DNA from: Antrihabitans stalagmiti
Lineage (GTDB): Bacteria > Actinomycetota > Actinomycetes > Mycobacteriales > Mycobacteriaceae
Direction of reading: 5' to 3'
NCBI RefSeq assembly: GCF_016482825.1
Contig: NZ_JAEMNV010000008.1
Coordinates: 248,001 to 312,000, forward strand
DNA length: 64,000 nucleotides
Under the pieces are notes generated by a model that worked only from the letters and a program-made list of their open reading frames with translations, searched no databases and was not told the DNA's origin. Of this stretch, positions 19,637 through 29,928 are shown piece by piece. The position numbers and the translations under genes are program-made. How positions within the stretch are numbered: the stretch's first letter is position 1; every line of letters starts with the position of its first letter.

Positions 19637-20698
19637 TTGAGCACAGCACTGTCGAAGGGTGGCGCATTCGGCGTCGTCGAAGCACCCGATGCCGCGGTCC
19701 GCGAACAGGCGCAAGCTCGTCAGCTGCAACTGACGAAACCAGCGGGGTCCCTCGGCCGCCTCGAACAGGTCGGCAACTGGCTGGCCGCCTGCCAAGGTGT
19801 CTGTCCGCCAAAGGCTTTTGCGCGCCCGCGAGTTGTGATCTTCGCTGGTGACCACGGTGTGACCACCAACGGCGTCTCCGCGTTTCCCAGTGAAGTGACG
19901 ATGCAGATGGTCGGCAATTTCCTCGCCGGTGGCGCTGCGGTCAACGCGCTTGCTGCCGTTGCCGGGGCGAGCGTCCGCGTCGTCGACATCGCCGTCGACG
20001 GCGACACCGACCCAGCCATCTCGGTGCACAAGGTGCGTCGCTCGTCGGGATCGATCGCAACCGAGGACGCTTTGACGGCAGAGGAGGTCGACCAGGCGAT
20101 TGCAGCTGGCCGCGCGATCGCCGACGAAGAGGTCGACGCAGGCGCTGACCTACTGATCGCAGGCGACATGGGGATCGGAAATACAACTCCGGCAACAGTT
20201 CTCGTCGCTGCGCTGACCGACACCGAACCTGTCGCGGCAGTCGGACGCGGCACCGGCGTCGACGACGCAGGCTGGATGCGCAAGACGGCAGCGATACGTG
20301 ACGCGCTGCGGCGAGCCCGGCCGGTCGTCAAGAATCCCGTCGACCTGCTGCGTGTTGCTTCCGGCGCCGATATCGCTGCGATGGCAGGCTTTCTGTCGCA
20401 GGCGGCGATCAGGAAGACACCGGTGATCCTCGACGGTGTCGTCGTCACCGCCGCCGCACTTGTCGCCGAAGACTTAGCGCCGGGCGCGAGCGCGTGGTGG
20501 GTCGCCGGACACCGTTCGACCGAACCCGCACATACGTTGGCACTGAAACAACTTCGGCTCGAGCCGCTGATCGAGATGGAAATGCGACTCGGCGAAGGCT
20601 CCGGCGCGTTGACGGCGTTGCCGATCCTGCACGCTGCTGTCGCAACGCTCGCCGAGATGGCGACCTTCGGCGATGCCGGAGTGACCGACCGATCGTGA
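19637..20698 (+). CDS. cobT: Nicotinate-nucleotide-dimethylbenzimidazole phosphoribosyltransferase
   Basis: 353 residues from a TTG start with GAAAGGG just upstream. It activates the lower ligand of cobamides. Typical motifs are [47 protein letters not shown], the GRGTGVDD block and [30 protein letters not shown] with catalytic Glu near the C-terminus is present. It overlaps cobS by four bases (GTGA), indicating coupled translation. Confidence 0.96.
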   Translation: MSTALSKGGAFGVVEAPDAAVREQAQARQLQLTKPAGSLGRLEQVGNWLAACQGVCPPKAFARPRVVIFAGDHGVTTNGVSAFPSEVTMQMVGNFLAGGAAVNALAAVAGASVRVVDIAVDGDTDPAISVHKVRRSSGSIATEDALTAEEVDQAIAAGRAIADEEVDAGADLLIAGDMGIGNTTPATVLVAALTDTEPVAAVGRGTGVDDAGWMRKTAAIRDALRRARPVVKNPVDLLRVASGADIAAMAGFLSQAAIRKTPVILDGVVVTAAALVAEDLAPGASAWWVAGHRSTEPAHTLALKQLRLEPLIEMEMRLGEGSGALTALPILHAAVATLAEMATFGDAGVTDRS

Positions 20699-21438
20699 AC
20701 GGACTCCGGCTCGCGTTCTCCTGGCTGACGGTCCTGCCGATCAGCGGACCGGCGTCCGTCGACCGCGACACCTCCGGACGGGCGATCCGCCTCGTTCCGC
20801 TGACCGGCGTCGCACTCGGCACTGCTGCGGCAGGGCTGTTGTGGCTGCTCGTGAGCGCAGGCATCACGCCCCTGCTTGGGGGTCTGCTCACGGTTGCGGC
20901 ACTCGCGCTTGCGAGCCGCGGCATGCACATCGACGGCCTGGCAGACACGTTCGACGGGCTGGGTTGCTATGGGCCGCCCGAGCGCGCCCGCGACGTGATG
21001 CGATCGGGTGGTGCCGGACCTTTCGGCGTAGCTGCGATAGCCGTTTCGATTGGTGTGCAAGCTGTTTCGTTCGGCGTCCTGGCATCGGCCGGAGCGTGGC
21101 TCGCCGTTGCAGTAGCCGTCACGGCGGGACGTGTTGCGGTCGTCATCGCCTGTCGGCGCGGTACCCCGGCAGCGACGGACACCGGCTTCGGCGCGCTGGT
21201 CGCCGACACGCAACCCGTGTGGGTCGCCATCGCGTGGACCGTGCCGCTGCTTGTCGTCGCAACCTGGAGTACGGACCGCAGCTGGCTTGGACCGGTCGCC
21301 GTCGCGCTCGCACTCGCGGGATCGGTTCTGCTCGTCCGCCACTGTGTGCGCCGCTTCGGCGGCCTCAGCGGCGACGTCCTCGGCGCGACCATCGAGGTGA
21401 GTGTCGCCGTCACCGCGTGTGTGCTCTCGGCGTCCTAG
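20695..21438 (+). CDS. cobS: Adenosylcobinamide-GDP ribazoletransferase
   Basis: 247 residues from GTG 20695 ([16 protein letters not shown]). An integral membrane protein with about six hydrophobic segments and the family motif [14 protein letters not shown]. It joins alpha-ribazole to adenosyl-GDP-cobinamide, the last assembly step of cobalamin. It is the third gene of the cobU-T-S set. No cobalamin riboswitch was seen upstream of the cluster. Confidence 0.95.
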   Translation: MNGLRLAFSWLTVLPISGPASVDRDTSGRAIRLVPLTGVALGTAAAGLLWLLVSAGITPLLGGLLTVAALALASRGMHIDGLADTFDGLGCYGPPERARDVMRSGGAGPFGVAAIAVSIGVQAVSFGVLASAGAWLAVAVAVTAGRVAVVIACRRGTPAATDTGFGALVADTQPVWVAIAWTVPLLVVATWSTDRSWLGPVAVALALAGSVLLVRHCVRRFGGLSGDVLGATIEVSVAVTACVLSAS

Positions 21439-21451
21439 AACGCCTGGACGA

Positions 21452-21910
21452 TCACGCGATCTCGCCGACCAGATATCGCTGCAGCGTCGGCGCGATGGCC
21501 GCGACCAGGGTGTCGACATCGGCAGAGGCGATCGGCTCTGTTCTCGCCGCGTAGCGCATCATCCCGAGACCGACCAGTTGCGACGCGCAGAGCGACGCGC
21601 GCAGCGGAATATCGTCGGCCCCGATCGCGACGAGCAGCTTCTCGAAAATCGGACCGATGAACAGGGCCTGCAGTGTTTCGACCGCCTTCGTCGCGCTGAC
21701 CGCGCCGACCGTCGTCGCCGCGAACGGTCCGCCGCCTGCGGCGTCCCACGTGACGATCAGCTGCCGCAGCGTTCGCGTACCGAGTTCTTCGGCGGTCCCC
21801 GTGATCAATCGATCGATGAAGTCCGGGGTACGTATCGGTAGCCGCAGTTTGGCCGCGACCGCGTCGAGATGTTTGCCGGCAAAGCCTGCTGCGCCTGATT
21901 CATTGGACAT
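21452..21910 (-). CDS. TetR-like ligand-binding domain lacking the DNA-binding domain
   Basis: 152 residues from ATG 21910. The sequence fits the C-terminal half of actinobacterial TetR repressors: RLPIRTPDFIDRLITG, then LRQLIVTWDAAGGGP, then ASLCASQLVGLGMMRYA, then VDTLVAAIAPTLQRYLVG. The first 25 residues correspond to the end of the HTH (FAGKHLDAVAAKLRLP, like FGSKdxLfxAvxxlP). No HTH is encoded before it in any minus frame, and the next gene starts only 117 bp away on the other strand. It is therefore an N-terminally truncated regulator, either a remnant or a stand-alone effector-binding protein. It converges on cobS and is divergent from the MBL gene. Confidence 0.7.
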   Translation of the reverse strand: MSNESGAAGFAGKHLDAVAAKLRLPIRTPDFIDRLITGTAEELGTRTLRQLIVTWDAAGGGPFAATTVGAVSATKAVETLQALFIGPIFEKLLVAIGADDIPLRASLCASQLVGLGMMRYAARTEPIASADVDTLVAAIAPTLQRYLVGEIA

Positions 21911-22027
21911 CACAGTGCTCAGATTGACCCGCGGGCGGGCCGAATGCAACGGCCCACGCTGACACAGTCGGTGAATAGTTGCCGGGCCGGTGCCGCCGCG
22001 TCGTACGGCAGCGGAGACAATCGAGGT

Positions 22028-22741
22028 ATGTCCGCAGACCGTCTGTACTTTCGCCAGTTGCTGTCCGGCCGCGATTGGGCCGTTGGAGATCCGATCGCGA
22101 CGCAGATGCGCAACTTCGCGTACCTCATCGGCGACCGCGAGACGGGCGACTGCCTTGTCGTCGATCCCGCCTACGCGGCAACCGATCTCGTCGATGCCGC
22201 CGAGGCCGACGGTATGCGGGTGGCCGGCGTGCTTGTCACCCACCACCATCCCGACCACGTCGGCGGCGAGATGATGGGCTTCTCCCTGCCGGGTCTGGCA
22301 GATCTGCTCGAGCGCGTTGCCGTACCCGTTCACGTGAACGAACATGAGGTGCAGTGGGTTTCGCGCGTCACCGGGATTTCGGCAGGCGACCTCACCGGGC
22401 ACGCCCACCGCGACAAGGTCAGTGTCGGCGCGATCGACATCGAGTTGCTGCACACACCAGGACACACGCCCGGCAGTCAGTGTTTTCTGCTCGACGGTCG
22501 CCTGGTCGCCGGTGACACGCTGTTCCTCGACGGATGTGGACGGACCGACTTTCCCGGCGGCGACGTCGACGAGATGTTCCGCAGCCTGCAGAACCTCGCC
22601 AAGCTCGACGGCGACCCGACAGTCTTTCCGGGCCACTGGTATTCGACGGATTCGAGCGCGTCGCTGTCGACGGTCCGCAGCACGAACTACGTCTTCCGGC
22701 CACGCAATCTCGAGGAATGGCGGTCGATGTTCGGCGGCTGA
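22028..22741 (+). CDS. MBL-fold metallo-hydrolase (glyoxalase II-like)
   Basis: 237 residues from ATG 22028. The metal site THHHPDHVGGEM, later His in HTPGHTPGSQ, GDTLFLDGCGRTDFPGG and the C-terminal FPGHW are typical of glyoxalase II-like or persulfide-dioxygenase-type hydrolases. LIGDRETGDCLVVDPA precedes the metal site. The true substrate is not evident. It is divergent from the truncated TetR gene and converges on ilvE. Confidence 0.88.
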   Translation: MSADRLYFRQLLSGRDWAVGDPIATQMRNFAYLIGDRETGDCLVVDPAYAATDLVDAAEADGMRVAGVLVTHHHPDHVGGEMMGFSLPGLADLLERVAVPVHVNEHEVQWVSRVTGISAGDLTGHAHRDKVSVGAIDIELLHTPGHTPGSQCFLLDGRLVAGDTLFLDGCGRTDFPGGDVDEMFRSLQNLAKLDGDPTVFPGHWYSTDSSASLSTVRSTNYVFRPRNLEEWRSMFGG

Positions 22742-22767
22742 GCAGGTCCGAAGGTCGACCCCGAACC

Positions 22768-23871
22768 TCAGCGCAGCTTCGTCATCCAGCCGTGGATGTC
22801 GGCGAAGGTACCGCGCTGGATTCCGGTGAGCGTGTCGCGCAGCGCCATCGTCACTTCACCGGGTTCGCCGTCGGCGATCGTGAAGTCGCCTGCCGCCGAT
22901 TTCACCGAGCCGACCGGCGTGATGACGGCGGCCGTTCCACAGGCGAACACCTCGGTGATCTCCCCGGACTTGGCCTTCTTCTGCCACTCCTCGGTCGAGA
23001 TCTTGCGCTCCTCGACGGCGAACCCGGCGTCGGCAGCAAGGGTCAACAAGGATTCGCGCGTGATGCCCGGCAGCAGCGAACCCGACAGCGACGGCGTCAC
23101 CAGCCGCGCATCGGGTCCGGAGCCGAAGACGAAGAACAGGTTCATGCCACCCATCTCTTCGACGTACTTACGCTCGATCGCGTCGAGCCACACGACCTGG
23201 TCGCAACCTTTCTCTGCCGCCTGCGCCTGCGCGACAAGAGAGGCGGCGTAGTTGCCAGCGAACTTGGCCGCACCGGTGCCGCCGGGTGCCGCACGGACGT
23301 ATTCCGTTGACAGCCAGACGCTTACGGGCTTCACACCGCGAGGGAAGTAAGCACCTGCGGGCGACGCGATCACCAGGTAGCGATAACTGTTCGCTGGCCG
23401 CACGCCGAGACCGGGCTCGGTCGCGAACATAAACGGCCGGACGTACAGTGCGTCCTCACCGCCGGCTTTGGGAACCCACTCGTTGTCGGCGTCGACCAAT
23501 TCGACGATCGACTGGATGAACAGTTCGACCGGCAGTTCCGGCATGGCGAGCCGGCGCGCCGAATTCTGCAGCCGCCGTGCGTTGGCATCGATCCGGAACG
23601 ACGCTATGCCGCCGCCCGGCTGCCGGTACGCCTTGAGGCCTTCGAAGATCGATTGTCCGTAGTGCAGCACCATCGCGGACGGGTCGAGCGCGATCGAGCC
23701 GTAGGGCGCAACAGTCGCGTCGGTCCAGCCACCGTCGACGGTGTAGTCGATGGAAACCATGTGGTCGGTCATGTACTTGCCGAAACCGGGCGCCGCCAAG
23801 ATATCCGCACGCGCCTGCTCGGTTGCCGGAGCAGGGTGTGGAATACGAGTGAACTGGGTGGCGACTGTCAT
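22768..23871 (-). CDS. ilvE: Branched-chain amino acid aminotransferase
   Basis: 367 residues. Fold-type IV PLP aminotransferase with the active-site Lys in [15 protein letters not shown], the [12 protein letters not shown] block and a C-terminal [30 protein letters not shown] and [20 protein letters not shown] are also canonical. It interconverts Leu, Ile and Val with their keto acids, and in mycobacteria it also serves methionine regeneration. It lies 41 bp after gcvT on the same strand, in the Rv2210c position. Confidence 0.96.
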   Translation of the reverse strand: MTVATQFTRIPHPAPATEQARADILAAPGFGKYMTDHMVSIDYTVDGGWTDATVAPYGSIALDPSAMVLHYGQSIFEGLKAYRQPGGGIASFRIDANARRLQNSARRLAMPELPVELFIQSIVELVDADNEWVPKAGGEDALYVRPFMFATEPGLGVRPANSYRYLVIASPAGAYFPRGVKPVSVWLSTEYVRAAPGGTGAAKFAGNYAASLVAQAQAAEKGCDQVVWLDAIERKYVEEMGGMNLFFVFGSGPDARLVTPSLSGSLLPGITRESLLTLAADAGFAVEERKISTEEWQKKAKSGEITEVFACGTAAVITPVGSVKSAAGDFTIADGEPGEVTMALRDTLTGIQRGTFADIHGWMTKLR

Positions 23872-23912
23872 GGGTCGATCTTATCGAACCGTTTGTCGGT
23901 TCAACGGATGGC

Positions 23913-25010
23913 TCACTTGGTATTGACCTCGACGAACGGCGGATCGACGACCTCGCAGCGCAACCGCCTGCCGCGCACGTCGACCTCGACCTCGTCACCG
24001 ACGTCGACGCCGGGATCGGTGTCGACGAGCGCAAGCGCGATGCCGACCTTCAACGTCGGCGAGAAGGTGCCCGATGTCGTCTCTCCGACGGCCTCGCCGT
24101 CGCGCAGCACCGACTGACCTTGGCGCAGCACGCCTCGGTCGATTGCGCGCAGTCCCCACATCTTTCGACGTGGACCGTCGGCGCGTTCCTGCGCCAACGC
24201 GGTCTTGCCCCAGAAGTCCGGCTTCTTCCAGCCGATGGCCCACCCGGTGCGCGCCTGCAGCGGGGAAATCTCCAGCGACAGTTCGTGTCCGTGCAGCGGA
24301 TAGCCCATCTCGGTACGCAGGGTGTCGCGGGCGCCGAGGCCAGCTGCTTCTCCGCCGACAGCCTTCACCTGTTCGAGGATTGCGCGGAACAGCTTCTCGC
24401 CGTCGGCCCAGCTCGGTAGCAGTTCGTAGCCGTGTTCGCCGGTGTAGCCGGTCCGGCAGACTCGCACGGCGACACCGTCCCAGGTGGCGTCCTCGTAGGC
24501 CATGTACTCGAGGTCGGTCGGCAGGCCGAGCGCGGTGAGTACGTCGGCCGAGCGTGGCCCCTGCACTGCGAACACCGCGAAGTCGCGATGTTGGTCGGTG
24601 ACGGTGATCCCCTCCGGCGCATCGGCTTTCAATGCAGCGACCACAGCGGCGGTGTTGGCGGCGTTGGGGACGAGGAAGATTTCGTCGTCGTCGACGTAGT
24701 AGGCGATCAGGTCGTCGATTACGCCACCGTCCGACGCGCAGCACAGCGTGTACTGCGCTTTGCCCGGCCTGATCCGACCGAGGTCGTTCGTCAACGTCGC
24801 ATTCACGTACGCGGCTGCGCCCTGACCGCTGACCGTTGCCTTGCCGAGGTGGCTGACATCGAAAAGACCGACGGTCTCGCGGACCGCAGTGTGCTCGGCG
24901 ACCGTCCCCGCGTAGGAGACGGGCATCGCCCAGCCGCCGAACGATGCGAAGGTGGCACCGAGTTCGGTGTGCACGGCGTGAATCGGGCCCTGAAGAAGGT
25001 CGTCGGTCAT
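23913..25010 (-). CDS. gcvT: Aminomethyltransferase, glycine cleavage T protein
   Basis: 365 residues from ATG 25010 ([18 protein letters not shown]). Canonical blocks: [63 protein letters not shown] and the C-terminal [18 protein letters not shown]. It transfers the methylene group from the lipoylated H protein to tetrahydrofolate and releases ammonia. The genes gcvH and gcvP are not in this window, but lipA and lipB, which lipoylate the H protein, are about 5 kb away. It is divergent from pepA. Confidence 0.96.
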   Translation of the reverse strand: MTDDLLQGPIHAVHTELGATFASFGGWAMPVSYAGTVAEHTAVRETVGLFDVSHLGKATVSGQGAAAYVNATLTNDLGRIRPGKAQYTLCCASDGGVIDDLIAYYVDDDEIFLVPNAANTAAVVAALKADAPEGITVTDQHRDFAVFAVQGPRSADVLTALGLPTDLEYMAYEDATWDGVAVRVCRTGYTGEHGYELLPSWADGEKLFRAILEQVKAVGGEAAGLGARDTLRTEMGYPLHGHELSLEISPLQARTGWAIGWKKPDFWGKTALAQERADGPRRKMWGLRAIDRGVLRQGQSVLRDGEAVGETTSGTFSPTLKVGIALALVDTDPGVDVGDEVEVDVRGRRLRCEVVDPPFVEVNTK

Positions 25011-25123
25011 GGGAGTCAACGCTAGCTCGAGGCGGTGTCGGGTCGCGTCGCTAGCATTGGTCCCACCAATCATCGCTGTCGCCACGACCTGCGCGCCGCA
25101 TCGAACGCAAACAAGGAGAGCCT

Positions 25124-26620
25124 GTGAGTTCCCAGACGCCGCCCCGACCGCTCGGACCCGAGTTGACGCTCGCCGACAACCTCGACGACGCCGCGGACGT
25201 GCTGGTGATCGGACTGCACACAGGTGAGGACGGTCCGTCGGCGGTAGTCGGCGACGACATCCTCGACGCGTCCGTCGTCGACGACATCGTGGCCGCTCTG
25301 CGCGCTGTCGGCGCGAAAGGCCAAGCCGAGGAGCTGACGCGTATCGCAGCGCCTGCCGCGCTGCCGGTCGACAGTGTGCTCGCCGTCGGGCTCGGTAAGG
25401 CCGACGATGTGACGCCGGAGCAGATCCGCAAGAGTGCGGGTGTGGCCGCCCGGTCGCTGGCGGGTGTCGAGGCCGCGGCAACGACACTGTCGACTCTCGA
25501 TGTCGGCGCAGCCGCCGAGGGTTTCTACCTCGGTGCCTATACCTTTTCGAAGTTGAAGACCAAAGACGTGACGACGCCGCTGCAGCGGGTTGTTCTGCTG
25601 TCGACCGACAAGTCGGCAGCCGGGGCGCTCACCCGGTCGGCCGCCATCGCCGAAGCAGTCGCGACCGCGCGTGAGTTCGTCAACACCCCGCCGAGCCATC
25701 TCTACCCCGCCGAGTTCGCTTCGCAGGCAGAGGCTCTCGGCACAGCTGCGGGACTGGCGGTCGAGATCCTCGACGACAAGGCACTCGAGCAGGGCGGCTA
25801 CGGCGGCATCTTCGGTGTCGGCAAGGGGTCCTCGCGGCTACCGCGAATGGTTCGCCTCACCTACTCGAGCGGCAAGGACGACGCGACCAAGGTTGCCCTC
25901 GTCGGCAAGGGCATCACGTTCGACACCGGCGGCATCTCGATCAAGCCCGCCGCGAACATGGAGAACATGACCTCCGACATGGCGGGCGCCGCCGCGGTCA
26001 TCGCGACGATCGTCCTCGCGGCGAAACTGGAACTTCCGCTCGACGTGATCGCCACCGTCCCGATGGCGGAGAACATGCCGTCCGACAACGCGCAGCGGCC
26101 TGGCGATGTACTGACCCAGTTCGGTGGCACCACGGTCGAAGTCATCAACACCGACGCCGAAGGCCGGTTGATCCTTGCCGACGCGATCGTGCGCGCCTGC
26201 ATCGACTCCCCTGCCTATCTGATCGACACCGCGACGCTGACAGGCGCCCAGCAGATCGCGCTCGGCAATCGCACACCCGGCGTGATGGGAACGGAAGACT
26301 TCCGCGATCGGGTCGCCAGGATCTCGCAGGAGACCGGTGAAAACGGCTGGCCCATGCCGCTTCCCGCGGAACTGCGCGCCGACCTCAATTCGAAGGTCGC
26401 CGATCTCGCGAACGTCACGAACCACCGCTACGGCGGCATGTTGTCTGCTGGTCTGTTCCTGAAGGAGTTCGTCCCCGACGACGTCGCGTGGGCGCACATC
26501 GACATCGCGGGTCCGGCGTACAACACCGGCGGACCGTTCGGCTACATCGGCAAAGGTGGTACCGGCGTACCGGTCCGCACCTTGATCGCGGTCCTGGAAG
26601 ACATCGCTGCCAACGGCTGA
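25124..26620 (+). CDS. pepA: Leucyl aminopeptidase (M17)
   Basis: 498 residues, GTG start with AAGGAGA upstream. The N-terminal macro-like domain precedes the M17 catalytic domain (from about 190). Metal and active-site motifs are present: [28 protein letters not shown] and the signature [14 protein letters not shown]. The C-terminus has [25 protein letters not shown] cytosolic di-zinc hexamer removing N-terminal residues is expected. It corresponds to Rv2213 (pepB). Confidence 0.96.
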   Translation: MSSQTPPRPLGPELTLADNLDDAADVLVIGLHTGEDGPSAVVGDDILDASVVDDIVAALRAVGAKGQAEELTRIAAPAALPVDSVLAVGLGKADDVTPEQIRKSAGVAARSLAGVEAAATTLSTLDVGAAAEGFYLGAYTFSKLKTKDVTTPLQRVVLLSTDKSAAGALTRSAAIAEAVATAREFVNTPPSHLYPAEFASQAEALGTAAGLAVEILDDKALEQGGYGGIFGVGKGSSRLPRMVRLTYSSGKDDATKVALVGKGITFDTGGISIKPAANMENMTSDMAGAAAVIATIVLAAKLELPLDVIATVPMAENMPSDNAQRPGDVLTQFGGTTVEVINTDAEGRLILADAIVRACIDSPAYLIDTATLTGAQQIALGNRTPGVMGTEDFRDRVARISQETGENGWPMPLPAELRADLNSKVADLANVTNHRYGGMLSAGLFLKEFVPDDVAWAHIDIAGPAYNTGGPFGYIGKGGTGVPVRTLIAVLEDIAANG

Positions 26621-26633
26621 GTGCCGTTCGCTG

Positions 26634-27005
26634 TCAGCTTCCCTCTGTCTGACGACGGCGCTCGATCTTCTTGCGAGCGTCGTAGTCACGCATCCGCTGC
26701 GGGTATCCCGTCTTCCGCACGTCGTAGACGGGAATACCGAGGTCTTCGGCAAGTTTCTGCGCCCCACGCTCCCCCACGATGCGGCGCGTCCATTCACCGT
26801 CGACGGCGATCAGCACGGCGGTCACGTCCGTGACCGTCGTCTTCGGTTCGACGTATGCCTCGACCCCCGTGTGCGTCTTCGCCCAGTTCGCTAAATATTG
26901 CGCGTCCTGCGTGCTCGTCTTGCCAGAGCCACCCGCTTTACGACGCGAGAACCTACTCAACAACCCCACCCTTGGCTCCTCACCCTCGAATCCCTGTTGA
27001 GACAT
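26634..27005 (-). CDS. Conserved hypothetical protein convergent with pepA
   Basis: 123 residues from ATG 27005; the frame stays open to 27155, but the upstream part overlaps the sucB promoter region. The N-terminus is variable (MSQQGFEGEEPRVGLLSRFSRRK). A compact alpha/beta domain follows: AQYLANWAKTHTGVEAYVEP, TAVLIAVDGEWTRRIVG, LGIPVYDVRKTGYPQRMRDY. The C-terminus is basic. I recognise it only as a small conserved protein found beside sucB in related genera. No catalytic motif is evident. Confidence 0.7.
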   Translation of the reverse strand: MSQQGFEGEEPRVGLLSRFSRRKAGGSGKTSTQDAQYLANWAKTHTGVEAYVEPKTTVTDVTAVLIAVDGEWTRRIVGERGAQKLAEDLGIPVYDVRKTGYPQRMRDYDARKKIERRRQTEGS

Positions 27006-27226
27006 CTCCCCGCGCGCAACTTCCGGCGACAAGCTCGCAACCTCGGTGACGATTCTGCCAGCGATGTCGAACATCGTGCCCTGCGCGCAACGCGGTTCGC
27101 CGAGGAATGCAAGGATGAAGATCGCCGCAAGTACCCGCGCAAAACGCAATGGCAACGCACAATGGTGGTCGACCAGGAGTCGCCCGCTACCGAGAACCCG
27201 AACTCAATCTCGAGGAGTCAAAAGAC

Positions 27227-29017
27227 ATGGCCTTCTCCGTCCAGATGCCAGCGCTTGGGGAGAGCGTCACCGAAGGAACGGTGACCCGTTGGCTCAAGCA
27301 GGAGGGAGACACGGTCGCAGTCGACGAGCCGTTGCTCGAAGTCTCCACCGACAAAGTCGACACCGAGATCCCTTCCCCCGCAGCAGGTGTGCTCACGAAG
27401 ATCACCGCGCAGGAAGACGACGTCGTGGAAATCGGCGGCGAGCTCGGTGTGATCGGCGACGCCGACGAATCCGAAGACTCTTCGGGGTCGAGCGATTCCG
27501 AAGCGAAAGCTGAGCCGGAACCCGAGCCCGAAGCCGAGCCCGAACCCGCCGCCGAGCCGGAGCCGCAAGCGGAGGAAGAAGCCGCGGACGAGCCCGAACC
27601 CGAACCTGCGGCCAAGTCCGAAAAGTCGTCCGGCGGCGGCAACTCCGGCACCTCGATCACGATGCCCGCACTCGGCGAGTCGGTCACCGAAGGCACTGTC
27701 ACGCGCTGGTTGAAGGCTGTCGGCGACGAGGTAGCAGTCGACGAAGCGCTGCTCGAGGTCTCGACCGACAAGGTGGACACCGAGATTCCGTCCCCGGTCG
27801 CCGGAACACTGCTCGAGATCACCGCCGAGGAAGACGACGTCGTCGAGGTCGGCGGTCAGCTTGCGATCGTCGGATCCGGTTCGCCGGCAAAGGCCGAATC
27901 GAAGCCCGAGCCAGAGCCGGAACCCAAGCCTGAGCCTGAGCCGGAGAAGAAGCCGGAACCCAAGCCCGAACCGAAAGCCGAGGCCAAGCCCGAACCGAAG
28001 GCCGAAGCCAAGCCCGCACCGAAGGCGGAGCCCGCACCCGCGAAAGCCGAGAGCGGCTCGAGCGACTCGTCGCCCTACGTCACGCCGTTGGTTCGCAAGC
28101 TCGCCTCGGACAACGACGTAGATCTGTCGTCGGTCAAGGGCACCGGTGTCGGCGGACGCATCCGCAAGCAGGATGTGCTCGCCGCGGCCGAAGCCAAGAA
28201 GGCTCCCGAAGCGCCTGCCCCCTCGAAGGCTCCTGCCGAAGCCCCAGCTGCTGCTGCGAAGAAGCCTGCAGCCGGTCGGCCCGAGCTCGAGCACCTTCGC
28301 GGAACGACGCAGAAGGCCAATCGAATTCGCCAGATCACGGCGATCAAGACCCGCGAATCGCTACAGACGACGGCTCAGCTGACGCAGGTCCACGAGGCCG
28401 ACCTCACCAAGATCGCGGCGTTGCGCACCAAAGCGAAGGCAGGCTTCAAGGAACGCGAAGGTGTGAACCTGACGTTCCTGCCGTTCTTCGCGAAGGCAGT
28501 CGTCGAGGCTCTCGGTGTGCACCCGAACGTCAACGCCAGCTACGACGAGCCTGCCAAGACGATCACCTACCACCCGGCAGTGCATCTCGGCATCGCTGTC
28601 GACACGGACCAGGGTCTGCTGTCGCCGGTGATCCACAACGCGAGTGATCTCTCGATCGCAGGCCTCGCACGGGCCATCGCAGACATTGCCGGTCGCGCAC
28701 GCAGCGGTGGACTCAAGCCCGACGAGCTGTCGGGTGGCACGTTCACGATCACCAACATCGGCAGTCAGGGTGCCTTGTTCGACACCCCGATTCTGGTGCC
28801 GCCGCAAGCGGCGATGCTCGGCACGGGTGCGATCGTCAAGCGTCCGGTCGTTGTCACCGACGAACTCGGCAGCGAGTCGATCGGTGTTCGGTCGATGTGC
28901 TACCTCCCGCTGACCTACGACCATCGCCTGGTCGACGGTGCCGATGCGGGCAGGTTCCTCACGACGATCCGGCAACGGCTCGAAGAGGCAGCATTCGAAG
29001 CCGAACTCGGGCTTTGA
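27227..29017 (+). CDS. sucB: Dihydrolipoamide acyltransferase E2 with two lipoyl domains
   Basis: 596 residues from ATG 27227. Two lipoyl domains (about 1-80 and 140-220) each contain [14 protein letters not shown] with the lipoylated Lys. They are joined by long Glu/Pro/Lys/Ala linkers. A peripheral E3-binding domain follows ([21 protein letters not shown] and [12 protein letters not shown]), then the catalytic domain ending in [15 protein letters not shown] with the HxxxDG site. In mycobacteria this gene (Rv2215, DlaT) serves pyruvate dehydrogenase and antioxidant complexes, although it is often named sucB. The downstream lipB and lipA provide its cofactor. The linkers show repeat-like codon patterns, which should be prone to length change. 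Confidence 0.95.
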   Translation: MAFSVQMPALGESVTEGTVTRWLKQEGDTVAVDEPLLEVSTDKVDTEIPSPAAGVLTKITAQEDDVVEIGGELGVIGDADESEDSSGSSDSEAKAEPEPEPEAEPEPAAEPEPQAEEEAADEPEPEPAAKSEKSSGGGNSGTSITMPALGESVTEGTVTRWLKAVGDEVAVDEALLEVSTDKVDTEIPSPVAGTLLEITAEEDDVVEVGGQLAIVGSGSPAKAESKPEPEPEPKPEPEPEKKPEPKPEPKAEAKPEPKAEAKPAPKAEPAPAKAESGSSDSSPYVTPLVRKLASDNDVDLSSVKGTGVGGRIRKQDVLAAAEAKKAPEAPAPSKAPAEAPAAAAKKPAAGRPELEHLRGTTQKANRIRQITAIKTRESLQTTAQLTQVHEADLTKIAALRTKAKAGFKEREGVNLTFLPFFAKAVVEALGVHPNVNASYDEPAKTITYHPAVHLGIAVDTDQGLLSPVIHNASDLSIAGLARAIADIAGRARSGGLKPDELSGGTFTITNIGSQGALFDTPILVPPQAAMLGTGAIVKRPVVVTDELGSESIGVRSMCYLPLTYDHRLVDGADAGRFLTTIRQRLEEAAFEAELGL

Positions 29018-29038
29018 GGACTGAACGAAAACACCTGA

Positions 29039-29926
29039 ATGAAGATCGCGATCGCTGGTTCGTCCGGATTGATCGGGACGGCGCTTGTCGCGTCGTTGCG
29101 GCACGACCGTCACGATGTCGTGCGGTTGGTGCGCCGTCCCCCTGCCGGTGCGGACGAGTTCCAGTGGGACCCGGAACAAGCCATCATCGATCCCGGTGCA
29201 CTTCGTGGTGCCGACGCCGTAGTCAATCTCTGCGGCGTCGGTATCGGCGAAAAGCGCTGGACGGGCGCGTTCAAACAACAGCTGCGTGACAGCCGCATCA
29301 CGCCGACCGATGTGTTGGCCAACGAGGTCGCGAAGGTCGGGGTTCCGGTTCTCGTCAATGCCAGCGGCATCAACTTCTACGGTGACACCGGCGACCGGAT
29401 CGTCGACGAGTCCACACCCGTCGGCACCGGTTTCTTCCCGACGCTGTGTCGCGATTGGGAGGATGCGACGCACGCTGCCACGGCTGCGGGTGCGCGAACC
29501 GTCCTGCTTCGCGGTGCACCGGTGATGGCACGGCGTGGTGGCGCGCTCGGCAGGCTGCGGTTGCTCTACTCGGTCGGTTTGGGCGGCAGGCTCGGCAGCG
29601 GCAGGCAGTACTTTCCGTGGATTTCGATGGTCGACGAGATTCGGGCGATCAAGTTTCTGGTGACCGACTCCAGCCTCTCGGGTCCGGTCAATCTGGTCGG
29701 TCCGGCGCCGGTCACCAATGCGCAGTTCAACAAGGCGATGTCGCGGGCGATCCGTCGCCCGGCACCGTGGGTCGTTCCGAAATTTGCTCTGACGGCTCTG
29801 CTGGGCGATCTGGCGAACGAGGGGCTGCTTGTCGGACCGAGAGCAATTCCGGCCGCGCTCGAGGGTGCCGGGTACGTGTTCCGCCACAACACGATCAACG
29901 AAGCGCTCGAAGCGGCGATCGGTTGA
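29039..29926 (+). CDS. TIGR01777-type NAD-dependent epimerase
   Basis: 295 residues. Rossmann start MKIAIAGSSGLIGTALVASLR, then DAVVNLCGVGIGEKRW, NASGINFYGDTGDRIVDE and a C-terminal NPTINEAL-like block (FRHNTINEALEAAIG). The short-chain dehydrogenase fold is clear; the substrate is unknown. The orthologue Rv2216 lies between dlaT and lipB in M. tuberculosis, so the order is conserved. It starts 22 bp after sucB and is very close to the GNAT gene. Confidence 0.9.
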   Translation: MKIAIAGSSGLIGTALVASLRHDRHDVVRLVRRPPAGADEFQWDPEQAIIDPGALRGADAVVNLCGVGIGEKRWTGAFKQQLRDSRITPTDVLANEVAKVGVPVLVNASGINFYGDTGDRIVDESTPVGTGFFPTLCRDWEDATHAATAAGARTVLLRGAPVMARRGGALGRLRLLYSVGLGGRLGSGRQYFPWISMVDEIRAIKFLVTDSSLSGPVNLVGPAPVTNAQFNKAMSRAIRRPAPWVVPKFALTALLGDLANEGLLVGPRAIPAALEGAGYVFRHNTINEALEAAIG

Positions 29927-29928
29927 CC

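Noticed and set aside
27480-28070. Glu/Pro/Lys/Ala repeat tract in sucB as a DNA repeat element
   Set aside because: It is the normal flexible linker between lipoyl and E3-binding domains of actinobacterial E2.
28361-29887. 508-codon minus-strand frame opposite sucB and the epimerase gene
   Set aside because: It spans two clear plus-strand genes and has no recognisable domain.
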